Assembly (NCBI GenBank): GCA_035873375.1
Contig: JAYWMQ010000030.1
Span: 1 to 62,113, forward strand
DNA length: 62,113 bases
Source of the DNA: Nitrospirota bacterium
Lineage (GTDB): Bacteria; Nitrospirota; Thermodesulfovibrionia; Thermodesulfovibrionales; JdFR-85
Direction of reading: 5' to 3'
Of this stretch, positions 38,726 through 47,828 are shown one piece after another (the first letter of the stretch is position 1; the number at the start of each line of letters is the position of its first letter). The position numbers were made by a program, and so were the translations under genes. The notes below the pieces were generated by a model, which saw only the letters and a list, made by a program, of their open reading frames with translations, had not been told where the DNA came from and ran no database searches.

Positions 38726-39457
38726 TTATGCTGTGTCGGTGTCATTGAGTGTCTGATTCCTGTCCTGCATTTTAAGGATTACAAGCGTGAAGATGCCCGA
38801 CAGAAAGAGCACACCGCCGACGAGGGCCCAAGGGGCGCCCGGATCATAGCTGAACAGCACTAATGCCGCTGGTACAGGCTTAAGGGTTACCTTTTTGAGA
38901 TAAAGCCCTGTTCCATCCATGAAGGACGGATTGTTGGGGGATATGGCATCCTGGCTAACCTTCCCGTCGGGATATTTGTAAAAAATCTCTGCCTCCATGT
39001 CTGTCACGTGACCGGACTCCGCCCGGGAGTTAATCCGTTTAAGATAGACCTCAACCCCCGAGTCCAGAGTGACACCATACCCTTCATAAAGCACTGCATG
39101 TTTATGAAAGCTGCCATAGCTGCTGACGAGATGGGCAAGCATGATAAAGCAGAAGCCTGCATGGATAACCTGGGGGGATATTGTGAGAAGCCACTGCCTG
39201 CCTTTCCGTTTCTTCAGTACCGACTCCAGGCTGCATACAACCGTATTTATCACCAGGAGAAAGACTACCACCATGCAGCCATAGAGCCACCAGCTTGCAG
39301 CAAGCGGGGCAGTCTTCAGCCAATCAAAGAGTGCCGTTGAGGCAAGGCTCTCAAATGACGGGCTCAGGGGCATTGCAACTGCCCCGTAAATGAGCAGGCC
39401 CATGAGAAACATGAGCAGGAAATTGGTTGTCCTTATGGATTTCAGTATTGAATACAT
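38726..39457 (-). CDS. resB: ResB-like cytochrome c biogenesis protein
   Basis: A 243-residue short ResB-like membrane protein with four transmembrane helices (about 12-32, 57-77, 98-115, 213-232) and a periplasmic domain between the third and fourth. With CcsA it forms the System II machine that carries heme out and attaches it to apocytochromes c. The short length, about half of the full ResB, is a form seen in Deltaproteobacteria and Nitrospirota. It lies 69 bp after ccsA in the same direction. Confidence 0.8.
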   Translation of the reverse strand: MYSILKSIRTTNFLLMFLMGLLIYGAVAMPLSPSFESLASTALFDWLKTAPLAASWWLYGCMVVVFLLVINTVVCSLESVLKKRKGRQWLLTISPQVIHAGFCFIMLAHLVSSYGSFHKHAVLYEGYGVTLDSGVEVYLKRINSRAESGHVTDMEAEIFYKYPDGKVSQDAISPNNPSFMDGTGLYLKKVTLKPVPAALVLFSYDPGAPWALVGGVLFLSGIFTLVILKMQDRNQTLNDTDTA

Positions 39458-39526
39458 TCGTTTCTCTTTACAGTGCCAAACGCTGTTTTATCGCTTAGTC
39501 CGGGTATAAGTTAAGATGTCCTGTTG

Positions 39527-40234
39527 TCAAAACGAGTGGGAACTCTTCATCAGGAGCCCTACCCCAAGATATGTAAACAGCACAACAAGATACCCTGCAA
39601 TACCTGTTATTACGATCTTCTTTCCCAGCCACCATGGCCTGAACCTGAGGTGGAGATAGAGGGTGTAGGTGAGCCACAGGAGCGTGGTCCATATCTCCTT
39701 TGGTGTCCACAACCAGTATGTTCCCCAGGCAAGAAAGGCCCATATGCCGCCAAAAACCATGGAGAGCGAAAAGATGAGATATCCTATGAGAATAGCCTTG
39801 TACTGCAGGGCCTCGGTATCACTGTCCGAGAGAAACAGATACCGCAGTCCCAGGATTGCCCCAATGCCGAAGAGCCCGTAAGAGAAGAACGACAGCACCA
39901 CGTGGAGTTCAAACCAGTATGTCTTGAGCACCGGGGGCAGGGGCGTATTGACCTGCGGGGACATATAGCCCAGTATGGCGAATACAGCTGCAAGGACTGC
40001 TGCCGACTCCAAAAACCCCTTTTTCTCCTTTAGAGATAAATAGAAAGGGACGCTGAATACAGCGGTAGAGAAGGACAGAAAGGTCAGTGTATCGTGAAGC
40101 CCTACAAGGGGGAGCCTGCCGAGGGCGACTCCTCTTGAAAGTATGTAGGCCCCCTGAAACAGGATGGCAACATAAAAGAAGGGCCTCCAGAAGATACCGG
40201 ACAGATAGAGAACAAAGGAGAAGACCGCTATCAT
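39527..40234 (-). CDS. ccsA: Cytochrome c assembly protein CcsA
   Basis: A 235-residue membrane protein with about seven or eight transmembrane helices and the heme-handling tryptophan-rich motif WGTYWLWTPKEIW (about residue 171). Conserved His residues are in LVGLHDTL and WFELHVVLSFF. It is the heme-export and ligation partner of the ResB-like protein. The motif has Thr where most CcsA proteins have Asp (WxWDPKE). Its ATG overlaps the GlcD-like stop by four bases. Confidence 0.9.
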   Translation of the reverse strand: MIAVFSFVLYLSGIFWRPFFYVAILFQGAYILSRGVALGRLPLVGLHDTLTFLSFSTAVFSVPFYLSLKEKKGFLESAAVLAAVFAILGYMSPQVNTPLPPVLKTYWFELHVVLSFFSYGLFGIGAILGLRYLFLSDSDTEALQYKAILIGYLIFSLSMVFGGIWAFLAWGTYWLWTPKEIWTTLLWLTYTLYLHLRFRPWWLGKKIVITGIAGYLVVLFTYLGVGLLMKSSHSF

Positions 40235-41583
40235 GGAAATACCTTGCCCGGATTCAGGATGTTCTTGTGGTCAAACAGCTTTTTTATCCCCCGCATAAGG
40301 TCCATCTCTGTAGGCTTTATCTCCATCTCTATATACTCCGCCTTTGTAAGACCGACGCCGTGTTCACCCGAGATGGTACCGCCAAGCCTCAGGGTCTCAG
40401 AGAATATCTTTTTGACCAGGGAGAGCCCCTTCCTGTATTCCTCCACGTTCTCTTCATCAACCATTATGTTTACGTGGATATTCCCGTCACCTGCATGACC
40501 AAAGCTCACTATCTTTATGCCGTTCTCTTCCGACAGCTTTCTCAGGAATATGAGCATATCCGGTATCTTCGTTCTCGGCACAACTATATCCTCGCTTATC
40601 TTGGTCGGCGCTATAGTGTGAAGTGCGGGAGAGACCGCCCTCCTGCATTCCCAGAGGTTATTTCTTGATGCGTTATCCTCGGCAACTCTCACCTCGGCAC
40701 CATGGGCTGTGCAGACCTCTACAACCTTCTGGGACTCCCTCTGTACGGTCTTGAGATCGCCGTCAAGCTCTATAATGAGCAGCGCCTCTGCATCCTTGAG
40801 GCCGCAGGGGTTATAGGTTTCGGCAGCCTGGATGGCCTCCCTGTCCATAAACTCAAGGGTTCGGGGAATCACCTTTGAAGATATGATCCTCGACACCACA
40901 TCTCCCGAGGCCCTCAGGTCGTCAAAAGATACAAGGAGGGTTATAATGCTCTGAGGCTCGGGGAGTATCTTCAGGCGTATCCTGGTTATGGTGGAGAGGG
41001 TACCTTCCGAGCCGACAAGGAGGCTCTTCAGGTCGTAACCAACAACACCTTTTGATGTCCTTACGCCTGTCTGAATGAGCCTTCCGTCAGGCAATACCGC
41101 CTCAAGGGCCATCACATAGTCTCCTGTAACACCATACTTTATTGCCCTTGGCCCGCCTGCATTTTCCGCCACATTACCACCTATGGTGCAAAAATTCATA
41201 CTTGCAGGGTCAGGGGGATAAAAATATCCCCTTGTGCCGAGCTCCTTCTGGAGACTTCCGTTTATAACCCCCGGCTCCACAAGGACCGTCAGGTTATCAG
41301 TATCCACCTCAAGTATCCGGTCCATCCTCTCAAGACTGATGACAATACCGCCCCTGCAAGGCACTGCCCCGCCAGTGGTGCTGGTTCCTGCGCCCCGCGG
41401 AACAAGGGGGATGTCGTTTTCGTAGGCGAATTCGGAGACCTTTACGACATCTTCCGTGTCTTCAGGCCATACAACGGCCATAGGCATCACCTGAATCCTT
41501 GATGCATCAAAACCATAACAGATAAGGTCCTCAGGTGATGTGCTCACATTATCTTTTTTTAATAGTCTGTAGAGTCGCTGCAT
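40231..41583 (-). CDS. glcD: FAD-linked oxidase, GlcD/D-lactate dehydrogenase family
   Basis: A 450-residue flavoprotein of the VAO/PCMH type. The FAD-binding domain shows PLVPRGAGTSTTGGAVP and NFCTIGGNVAENAGGPRAIKYG. The C-terminal domain carries FGHAGDGNIHVNIM and GGTISGEHGVG, with metal or substrate histidines. The family oxidises glycolate, D-lactate or other 2-hydroxy acids. No GlcE/GlcF partners are adjacent, so the substrate is open. It overlaps the PilZ gene by 25 bp at its start and ccsA by 4 bp at its end. Confidence 0.85.
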   Translation of the reverse strand: MQRLYRLLKKDNVSTSPEDLICYGFDASRIQVMPMAVVWPEDTEDVVKVSEFAYENDIPLVPRGAGTSTTGGAVPCRGGIVISLERMDRILEVDTDNLTVLVEPGVINGSLQKELGTRGYFYPPDPASMNFCTIGGNVAENAGGPRAIKYGVTGDYVMALEAVLPDGRLIQTGVRTSKGVVGYDLKSLLVGSEGTLSTITRIRLKILPEPQSIITLLVSFDDLRASGDVVSRIISSKVIPRTLEFMDREAIQAAETYNPCGLKDAEALLIIELDGDLKTVQRESQKVVEVCTAHGAEVRVAEDNASRNNLWECRRAVSPALHTIAPTKISEDIVVPRTKIPDMLIFLRKLSEENGIKIVSFGHAGDGNIHVNIMVDEENVEEYRKGLSLVKKIFSETLRLGGTISGEHGVGLTKAEYIEMEIKPTEMDLMRGIKKLFDHKNILNPGKVFP

Positions 41584-41915
41584 TCCTTAAGATAGTCGAT
41601 TATTTTCTGGAGTTCTGATTTTCTTTTATCCGACAGACGGACAAATTTTACCGCGACTTCATATACAGGCTGGAAATCGCTCTGTATCTGCCTGCTCTCT
41701 TTCAGGCTTGACCTTATTACACTGCCGTCAAGTCCAACCTTGGCATCGCCGATATTCAGATTAACACGGCACCTGCTGTTGGTATTCAACCTTTTTGTTA
41801 TCAGAAAAAGCATTCCATTAAGGCTGATATCTATTATCTCAATATCAGCCTTAAGGATAATATTGCCCTCCACATTGCCCTGAACACTAAACCTTTCGAA
41901 TTTTCTTCTTTCCAT
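41559..41915 (-). CDS. PilZ domain protein (c-di-GMP receptor)
   Basis: A 118-residue single-domain PilZ protein. The c-di-GMP binding pattern is complete: RRKFERF at the N-terminus supplies the arginines and DISLNGM the DxSxxG turn. It may connect c-di-GMP levels, made by GGDEF proteins at 34840 and 61442, to pili or other outputs. It lies 67 bp after smc and overlaps the glcD-like gene. Confidence 0.9.
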   Translation of the reverse strand: MERRKFERFSVQGNVEGNIILKADIEIIDISLNGMLFLITKRLNTNSRCRVNLNIGDAKVGLDGSVIRSSLKESRQIQSDFQPVYEVAVKFVRLSDKRKSELQKIIDYLKECSDSTDY

Positions 41916-41982
41916 AAAATCCTGTTTAGCCTGTCAAAATAATCTCCTGCATATCAAGAGAATCTGAACGGTCAGCGGATCT

Positions 41983-44900
41983 TCAGACAAATTCCATTGA
42001 CAGGACTTTTGAGATGCCGGGTTCCTCCATTGTGATCCCGTACAGGTAATCAGCAGCTTCCATTGTTACCCTGTTGTGGGTTATTACTATAAACTGTATA
42101 TTTACCGAGAGGTCCTTGATCATGGCCTTGAACCTCTCCGTATTGGTCTCATCAAGGGGCGCATCCGCCTCGTCAAGGATGCAGAGGGGGGTGGGTTTTA
42201 AAAGAAACCCGGCAAAGAGGAGCGACAGCGCTGACAGGGCCTTCTCCCCGCCTGAAAGGAGGTTGAGATTCTGGAGTTTCTTACCCGGCGGCTGGACTAT
42301 TATGTCAATGCCTGACTCAAGGATATCGGCCTCATCAGTAAGTCTGAGCTCTGCACTGCCCCCACCAAAGAGGAGTTTAAAAACCTCACCGAATTTCTGG
42401 TTCAGTAAGTCAAAGGCCTCCTTCAGACGTTTTCTCGTGGTCCTGTTAATGCGGGTGATGGCCTCCTGAAGCTCTGCAATGGACTGGACTATATCCTCAT
42501 GCTGAGCGGTAAGAAACTCATGCCTCTCTTTCAGTTCCCTGTATTCTTCCAGGGAACCAAGGTTTACATGCCCCATTGCCTGTATCTTTTCCCTCAGCTC
42601 CAGTACCTTCTGATGGTCTTCCTCTTCAACTTCAGAAGTGGATATATCAGTACCGGCAAGGTCTACCTGGTATTTCTCCCTTATACCGTCAACAAGATTT
42701 GAGATTTTCAGAAGCAGCTCTGCCTTTAAAACCTCCTTTTCATGCACCTCATTGCCCAGCCTCTCGATTTCCTGCCTCTCTCTCTTCAGGGCTTCATCGT
42801 CGGCAACAATGCCCTCACGCTCATCCCTTATAGCATCTCTCTTCTCAGACAACCTTTGTCTGAGGGTGCCGGCACCTGAAACGGCCTCTTTCAGTCTCTC
42901 TTCAAGCCCGGCGGAGCTATCCCTCTTCTGCTGTACGATCCTGCCGTTATTCCGTATCTCTTCCTCAAGGGATGTCTCTTTCTTCAGAAGGTCGCCTACT
43001 TCCCTCTGAAGGGCTTCCCTCTCCCTTGTTATGGAGCTGAGCCTTTCGGTATATCCGTTAATTTCAACCTTCAGGTCAGTCAGCAGATGCCTCTTTGCAT
43101 CAATCCCGGAACGTCTCACAGAGAGTTCCTCCTGCAGGATACCAAGCCCTGATTCAATTGTCCGCTTGTGCTCTTCTTCGGAAGCAACCTCCTCTTTCTT
43201 TCTTGAAATATCCTCTTCAATACTCTCGAGTTCCTTATGCAGCTCCTCTATGTCCAGGCGTATGAAACCAAGTTTCTTCTCCAGTCTGTCTCTGTCCTCA
43301 GCAAACCTCCGCTCAGATGCCTGAAGCAGGGAGAGCTCCTTTTCATGGGATACGATCTCTGAGTCTACCTCCCTGAGCAGGGATTTTAACTCCTCTATTC
43401 TCTGATCAGCCCCGGAAATTGATGCCTCAACCTCGGCAATTTCATCACTCTTTTCCTGAACAGATGCCTCAAGCTCCCGGAGATCTCTCCTGAGTCTCAG
43501 TATGCCCGAGCCACTGCCGCAGAGCACTGCACCCCCGGGCTCAAGCACCTCCCCGTTCAAGGTAACCACCCTTACGTGCAGGGGCATCTCCCCTTCACCT
43601 TTCAGCAATGCAAAGGCGCTATCCACGTCATCCGTCAGCAGATAGTCCTTCAGCAGGGATTTGACAAGAGGGGTGTATTTATCCTCAGAGCGGACAAGCG
43701 AATCGAGAACCGGAGCAGCCTCTCCGTTTTTCATCTGCCATTCACTGGTTGTTGCCTGCTGTTTTTCGTTATTCATCTGCCAGGAAAGAAAGGCGGTTCT
43801 CGGCAGATTTCCACGATTGACCAATTCCACGGATTTTCTTATATCCTCTGTTGTTGATACTATAAATCCCTTTATCTTGTCTGATAGTGCAGCCTCCACG
43901 GCCTTCTCATATCTTGGGTCTACCTCTACCACCTCCGACAGGGAAGCCAGAAGGCTGATACCGGCCTTCTGAATCATCTCCCTGTCGAGATTTCCTGTAA
44001 CCATCTCCTGAAGGGACTGGATCCGCGACCGCAGGGAGGCCGCTTCCTCTCTGAGGTCCGACCTCTTCTGCCTCAGTTCCTCCACGCCCTCTTTTTGTTC
44101 TGAAATCTCTTTGAGATATCCATCTCTCTTGTCCCTCCATTGCCCAAGCGCTGCACTCCGTTGCCCTATATCCCCCTCTATACGCTCTATCTCCGCTTTT
44201 AACTCCGATATCCGCCTCTCCGTCTCCTCGGCCTCTCTTTCAGAGGTTGAGGCCCTCCTTGACTGTGCCTCGTGTGTAGTCTCAAGCCTGTTCAGTTCAT
44301 TTCTTAACAGGCCAAGGGAGTCGGTAAACCTGAAGAGCTCTCTCCTCTTATCGTCAATATCCTCCTCAAGTGAAAATATCCCCTCTTCAGCCTCTGAAAG
44401 CTCTGCCTCACGTTGAGATAACGTCTCCTTCAGGGAGTCGAGCCTGGCCTGGATATGTGCATCCTTTCCTGAAATCTCCTCGGCACGCAGCCTCTTCTCC
44501 TCCAGCAGTTTTTTTGTCTCTTCAAGCCGCCCCTGAAGGGTGATGATATAGTTGCCAAGGTGCTCAATCTCCGTCCTGTTTACGGCTATTGTCCTCTCCA
44601 TCCCGGCAATGCTCTTCTCTATGGTCTGAAGGTCAGTGTTTATTGCATCCACCTCTTTTTCCTTCTCGACCATAAGTATCCTCTTCTGCTGCAGGGATGA
44701 CTCCAGGTGTGCCATAACAGCCCTCTTGCGGACCTCCTCTGTCTTCAGCACATCCAGCGCCCCTGATGCCTCCTGAAGGGACTGATTCATCCCGGTGTAT
44801 TCCCTCTTTGATGTCCTGAGTTCAATCTCCCTCAGGGCATCAATCAGCCGCTTGTATCTCTCGGCCTTTTTTGCCTGACGGTCAAGGGAATTAAGATGAC

Positions 44901-45510
44901 GTTTTACCTCCGAGATAATGTCTATGACCCTCTGGAGATTCTGCTTTGAGGATTCCAGCTTGCTCTGGGCCTCGGCCTTCCTTACCTTATACTTCATCAC
45001 CCCTGCAACCTCTTCTATCAGGAACCTCCTGTCAACAGGCCTGGCATTAATGATCTCACCTATCCTGCCCTGCTCCAGCACGGAATAGCTCTTCATCTCA
45101 AGGCCGGTATCAAGGAACATCTCCCTGATATCCTTCAGACGACACATTTGTTTGTTTATGAGGTATTCGCTCTCACCCGAGCGGTAAAGACGCCTTGTGA
45201 CTGTTAACAGCCTTTCACTGCCATTGCCGTTGTCCTGTCCGTCCGGATAGAGTCCTGACACAAAGAGGGTTACCTCTGACATGCCCCGGGGCTTTTTTGT
45301 CTGGGAGCCGTTGAATATCACCTCTTCCATCTTCTCTCCCCGCAGTGACTTTGCGGACTGCTCTCCCAGCACCCAGCGGAAGGCGTCGACTATGTTGCTT
45401 TTACCACAGCCGTTCGGGCCGACAATACAGGTCATTCCCGGATGAAGGGTAAAGATGGTCTTTTCTGCAAAGGACTTAAAGCCTGTCAGTTCAATCTTTT
45501 CAACTCTCAT
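41983..45510 (-). CDS. smc: Chromosome segregation ATPase SMC
   Basis: An 1175-residue SMC protein, the ring-forming ATPase that compacts and separates chromosomes with ScpA and ScpB. The N-terminal head has Walker A GPNGCGKS, two long coiled coils flank a hinge (about 500-670), and the C-terminal head has the signature LLSGGEKALSALSLLFA and Walker B CILDEADAPLDE. In the hinge there is an insertion built from a 14-residue imperfect repeat (WQMNNEKQQATTSE then WQMKNGEA). It diverges from hisC with 167 bp between. Confidence 0.96.
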   Translation of the reverse strand: MRVEKIELTGFKSFAEKTIFTLHPGMTCIVGPNGCGKSNIVDAFRWVLGEQSAKSLRGEKMEEVIFNGSQTKKPRGMSEVTLFVSGLYPDGQDNGNGSERLLTVTRRLYRSGESEYLINKQMCRLKDIREMFLDTGLEMKSYSVLEQGRIGEIINARPVDRRFLIEEVAGVMKYKVRKAEAQSKLESSKQNLQRVIDIISEVKRHLNSLDRQAKKAERYKRLIDALREIELRTSKREYTGMNQSLQEASGALDVLKTEEVRKRAVMAHLESSLQQKRILMVEKEKEVDAINTDLQTIEKSIAGMERTIAVNRTEIEHLGNYIITLQGRLEETKKLLEEKRLRAEEISGKDAHIQARLDSLKETLSQREAELSEAEEGIFSLEEDIDDKRRELFRFTDSLGLLRNELNRLETTHEAQSRRASTSEREAEETERRISELKAEIERIEGDIGQRSAALGQWRDKRDGYLKEISEQKEGVEELRQKRSDLREEAASLRSRIQSLQEMVTGNLDREMIQKAGISLLASLSEVVEVDPRYEKAVEAALSDKIKGFIVSTTEDIRKSVELVNRGNLPRTAFLSWQMNNEKQQATTSEWQMKNGEAAPVLDSLVRSEDKYTPLVKSLLKDYLLTDDVDSAFALLKGEGEMPLHVRVVTLNGEVLEPGGAVLCGSGSGILRLRRDLRELEASVQEKSDEIAEVEASISGADQRIEELKSLLREVDSEIVSHEKELSLLQASERRFAEDRDRLEKKLGFIRLDIEELHKELESIEEDISRKKEEVASEEEHKRTIESGLGILQEELSVRRSGIDAKRHLLTDLKVEINGYTERLSSITREREALQREVGDLLKKETSLEEEIRNNGRIVQQKRDSSAGLEERLKEAVSGAGTLRQRLSEKRDAIRDEREGIVADDEALKRERQEIERLGNEVHEKEVLKAELLLKISNLVDGIREKYQVDLAGTDISTSEVEEEDHQKVLELREKIQAMGHVNLGSLEEYRELKERHEFLTAQHEDIVQSIAELQEAITRINRTTRKRLKEAFDLLNQKFGEVFKLLFGGGSAELRLTDEADILESGIDIIVQPPGKKLQNLNLLSGGEKALSALSLLFAGFLLKPTPLCILDEADAPLDETNTERFKAMIKDLSVNIQFIVITHNRVTMEAADYLYGITMEEPGISKVLSMEFV

Positions 45511-45677
45511 TTACAGTGATTATACCTTCAATTCTTTAAATCAGGCAAGGGGACGGTATATCCTCTCCATATTGTCAAGGAGGGGAATAATCTGCAGGAG
45601 GGGCCTTTTGGCCCTTCAGGGAAGTGTGCCGACCTTTTGAGGAGATTAAAGAGAACTGAAAATGGTATTATTTAACC

Positions 45678-46709
45678 GTGAATATTCAGAGACTTCTCCG
45701 AAAAAACATCAAAACATTAAAGGCTTACAGTGCAAGGGAAATCCCCTGCAGGGTGAAGCTCGATGCCAATGAGAGCCCCTACGGCTTCCCCTCCTTTCTT
45801 GAACCACTGAAAGAGATAAGGACTAATCAGTACCCCGACCCTGAAGCCAGGGAGCTCAGGCGGGCTGTGGCAAAGAGGTGGAGGCTGAGAACCGGCCAGA
45901 TACTGCCCGGCAACGGCTCCGACGAACTCATATCCTGTCTTATCACCACATTCGGCGGCCCTGTCCTCTTTCCCACACCCACGTTCTCAATGTACGGCAT
46001 CACTGCACAGGCGCTTGGTGAAGAGAGGATTGCCGTTCCCCTTGACAGTGCATTTGACCTTGATATCGAAAAGATGCTCAATGCCATAAGGAAGTATCGT
46101 CCAAAACTCGTCTTTCTAAGCTCCCCGAACAACCCTACAGGCAACTGCTTCTCCGCTGAGCGGATTCTGAAAATCCTGAGAGCCTCAAGGGGCATTGTTG
46201 TTATTGACGAGGCATACCAGCCCTTTTCAAGCAGGAGGGGGATGCTCAGACTGCTCAAGGATTATGAAAATGTAACAATAATGAGGACCCTGAGCAAGGT
46301 CGGATTTGCCGCCCTCCGCGTTGGGCTCCTCCTTGGCAGCGAGGACCTGATCGAGGCCGTCAACAGGGTAAGGCTGCCGTTTAATGTCAACACCCTCTCT
46401 CAGGCAGTTGCAGCAGAGGCAATAAAAAACTTCGGAGAGATAGAGAAGACTTTAAGAATAATATGCAGTGAAAGGGAGCGGCTGTTTGAGGGGCTGAAGG
46501 GTATGGAAGGTATAACCCCTTATCCTTCAGAGGCAAACTTTATACTATTCAAGGTAAAAAACGCCCCTGCCGTATATAAGAAACTCCTCTCAAAAGGGGT
46601 ACTGGTCAGGTATATGGGCTCTGCCCTGAAGGACTGTCTGAGGGTCACCGTGGGAACACCCAAAGATAACGGCATCTTCCTTGAGGCATTAAATGAGGCC
46701 ACTGGATGA
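45678..46709 (+). CDS. hisC: Histidinol-phosphate aminotransferase HisC
   Basis: A 343-residue PLP aminotransferase for the seventh step of histidine synthesis. Fold-type I features are visible: KLDANESPYGFP near the start, LPGNGSDELI, SSPNNPTGN, VIDEAYQPF, and the PLP-binding Lys in TLSKVGFAALRVG. It starts with GTG and no strong ribosome site. No other his genes are adjacent. It converges with trpS, 7 bp apart. Confidence 0.92.
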   Translation: MNIQRLLRKNIKTLKAYSAREIPCRVKLDANESPYGFPSFLEPLKEIRTNQYPDPEARELRRAVAKRWRLRTGQILPGNGSDELISCLITTFGGPVLFPTPTFSMYGITAQALGEERIAVPLDSAFDLDIEKMLNAIRKYRPKLVFLSSPNNPTGNCFSAERILKILRASRGIVVIDEAYQPFSSRRGMLRLLKDYENVTIMRTLSKVGFAALRVGLLLGSEDLIEAVNRVRLPFNVNTLSQAVAAEAIKNFGEIEKTLRIICSERERLFEGLKGMEGITPYPSEANFILFKVKNAPAVYKKLLSKGVLVRYMGSALKDCLRVTVGTPKDNGIFLEALNEATG

Positions 46710-46716
46710 TTTAAGA

Positions 46717-47700
46717 TCAGTACATCCCGAGTGTCTCTTTCACCACTGTCATGGTCTCCCTTGCCACCCGGGTTGCCTTTTGCACTCCGGAGGCGACTAT
46801 CTCCTTCACTAAATCCGGTTTTTCAGAAAACTCTCTCCTTTTTGCCCAGATAGGCTCAAGTACCTTAAAAATATTCTTTATAAGTATCTTCTTGCAGTCT
46901 ATACACCCTATCTTTGCCTCCCTGCACCCCCTGGCCACCTCCTCAATCTCATCCTTTGAAGAGAATATCCTGTGCAGCTGAAACACAGGGGACTTTTCAG
47001 GATCTCCCGGGTCAGTCCTCCTCATCCGCTGCGTATCAGTCACCATGGTGAGTATCTTCTTCTCCACAACCTCCGGCGGGTCGTTCAGGTATACGGCGTT
47101 GTCGTAACTCTTCGACATCTTCCTGCCATCCACCCCTATAACCTTTGGAAACTCCGCAAGCAGTGGTTCCGGCTCTATCAGGGCATCATTTTTGTAAAGA
47201 AAAGCGAACCTCCTTGCAATCTCCCTCGTTATCTCAAGGTGCGGCACCTGGTCTATACCGACCGGGACATATCCGGCCCTGTAGATTAATATGTCGGCTG
47301 ATTGCAGGACGGGATAACCAAGAAATCCATAAGTGCCGAGGTCCTTATTCCTGATCTCCTCTTTCTTCTCCTTGTACGTAGGCACTCTCTCAAGCCAGCC
47401 CAGGGGTGTTATCATGCTCAGGAGTATATGTAGTTCTGCATGCTCAAGTACTCTGGACTGCACAAATATGGTGCATTTGTCGGGGTCGAGCCCTGCAGCA
47501 AGGAAATTCAGCAGCAGGTCGGCAGTGTACTCCCTTATGACCGACGGGTTGGTATAGTTGGTAGTGAGGGCATGCCAGTCTGCAACAAAGTAAAAACACT
47601 CGTACTCATCCTGTAGCCTGACCCAGTTATGCAAAGCCCCCATCAGGTTTCCTATATGCAGATATCCGCTTGGCTGCATGCCGCTTAAAACCCTCTCCAA
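46717..47700 (-). CDS. trpS: Tryptophanyl-tRNA synthetase TrpS
   Basis: A 327-residue class I synthetase that charges tRNA-Trp. The HIGH-type motif is in GMQPSGYLHIGNLMGAL (about 7-23), and KMSKS is exact in GRKMSKSYDNAVYL. It starts with TTG, about seven bases after a gggagg site. The length is standard. Confidence 0.97.
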   Translation of the reverse strand: MERVLSGMQPSGYLHIGNLMGALHNWVRLQDEYECFYFVADWHALTTNYTNPSVIREYTADLLLNFLAAGLDPDKCTIFVQSRVLEHAELHILLSMITPLGWLERVPTYKEKKEEIRNKDLGTYGFLGYPVLQSADILIYRAGYVPVGIDQVPHLEITREIARRFAFLYKNDALIEPEPLLAEFPKVIGVDGRKMSKSYDNAVYLNDPPEVVEKKILTMVTDTQRMRRTDPGDPEKSPVFQLHRIFSSKDEIEEVARGCREAKIGCIDCKKILIKNIFKVLEPIWAKRREFSEKPDLVKEIVASGVQKATRVARETMTVVKETLGMY

Positions 47701-47828
47701 TTTTACGCCTCCCTTCGGGTATATATTTTCTGTAAAACGTTTATATTATAAAAAAAAACCTGAAAGAATTGCTTTCCGGAGAGGATCCCCCCACATCCCT
47801 TTCCCTCTCAGCATTGCAACTCAAGGGA

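Noticed and set aside
39524-40033. A 169-codon plus-strand frame
   Set aside because: It is antisense to ccsA, which has clear membrane helices and the tryptophan-rich heme motif. The frame is rich in Pro and Cys without any family pattern.
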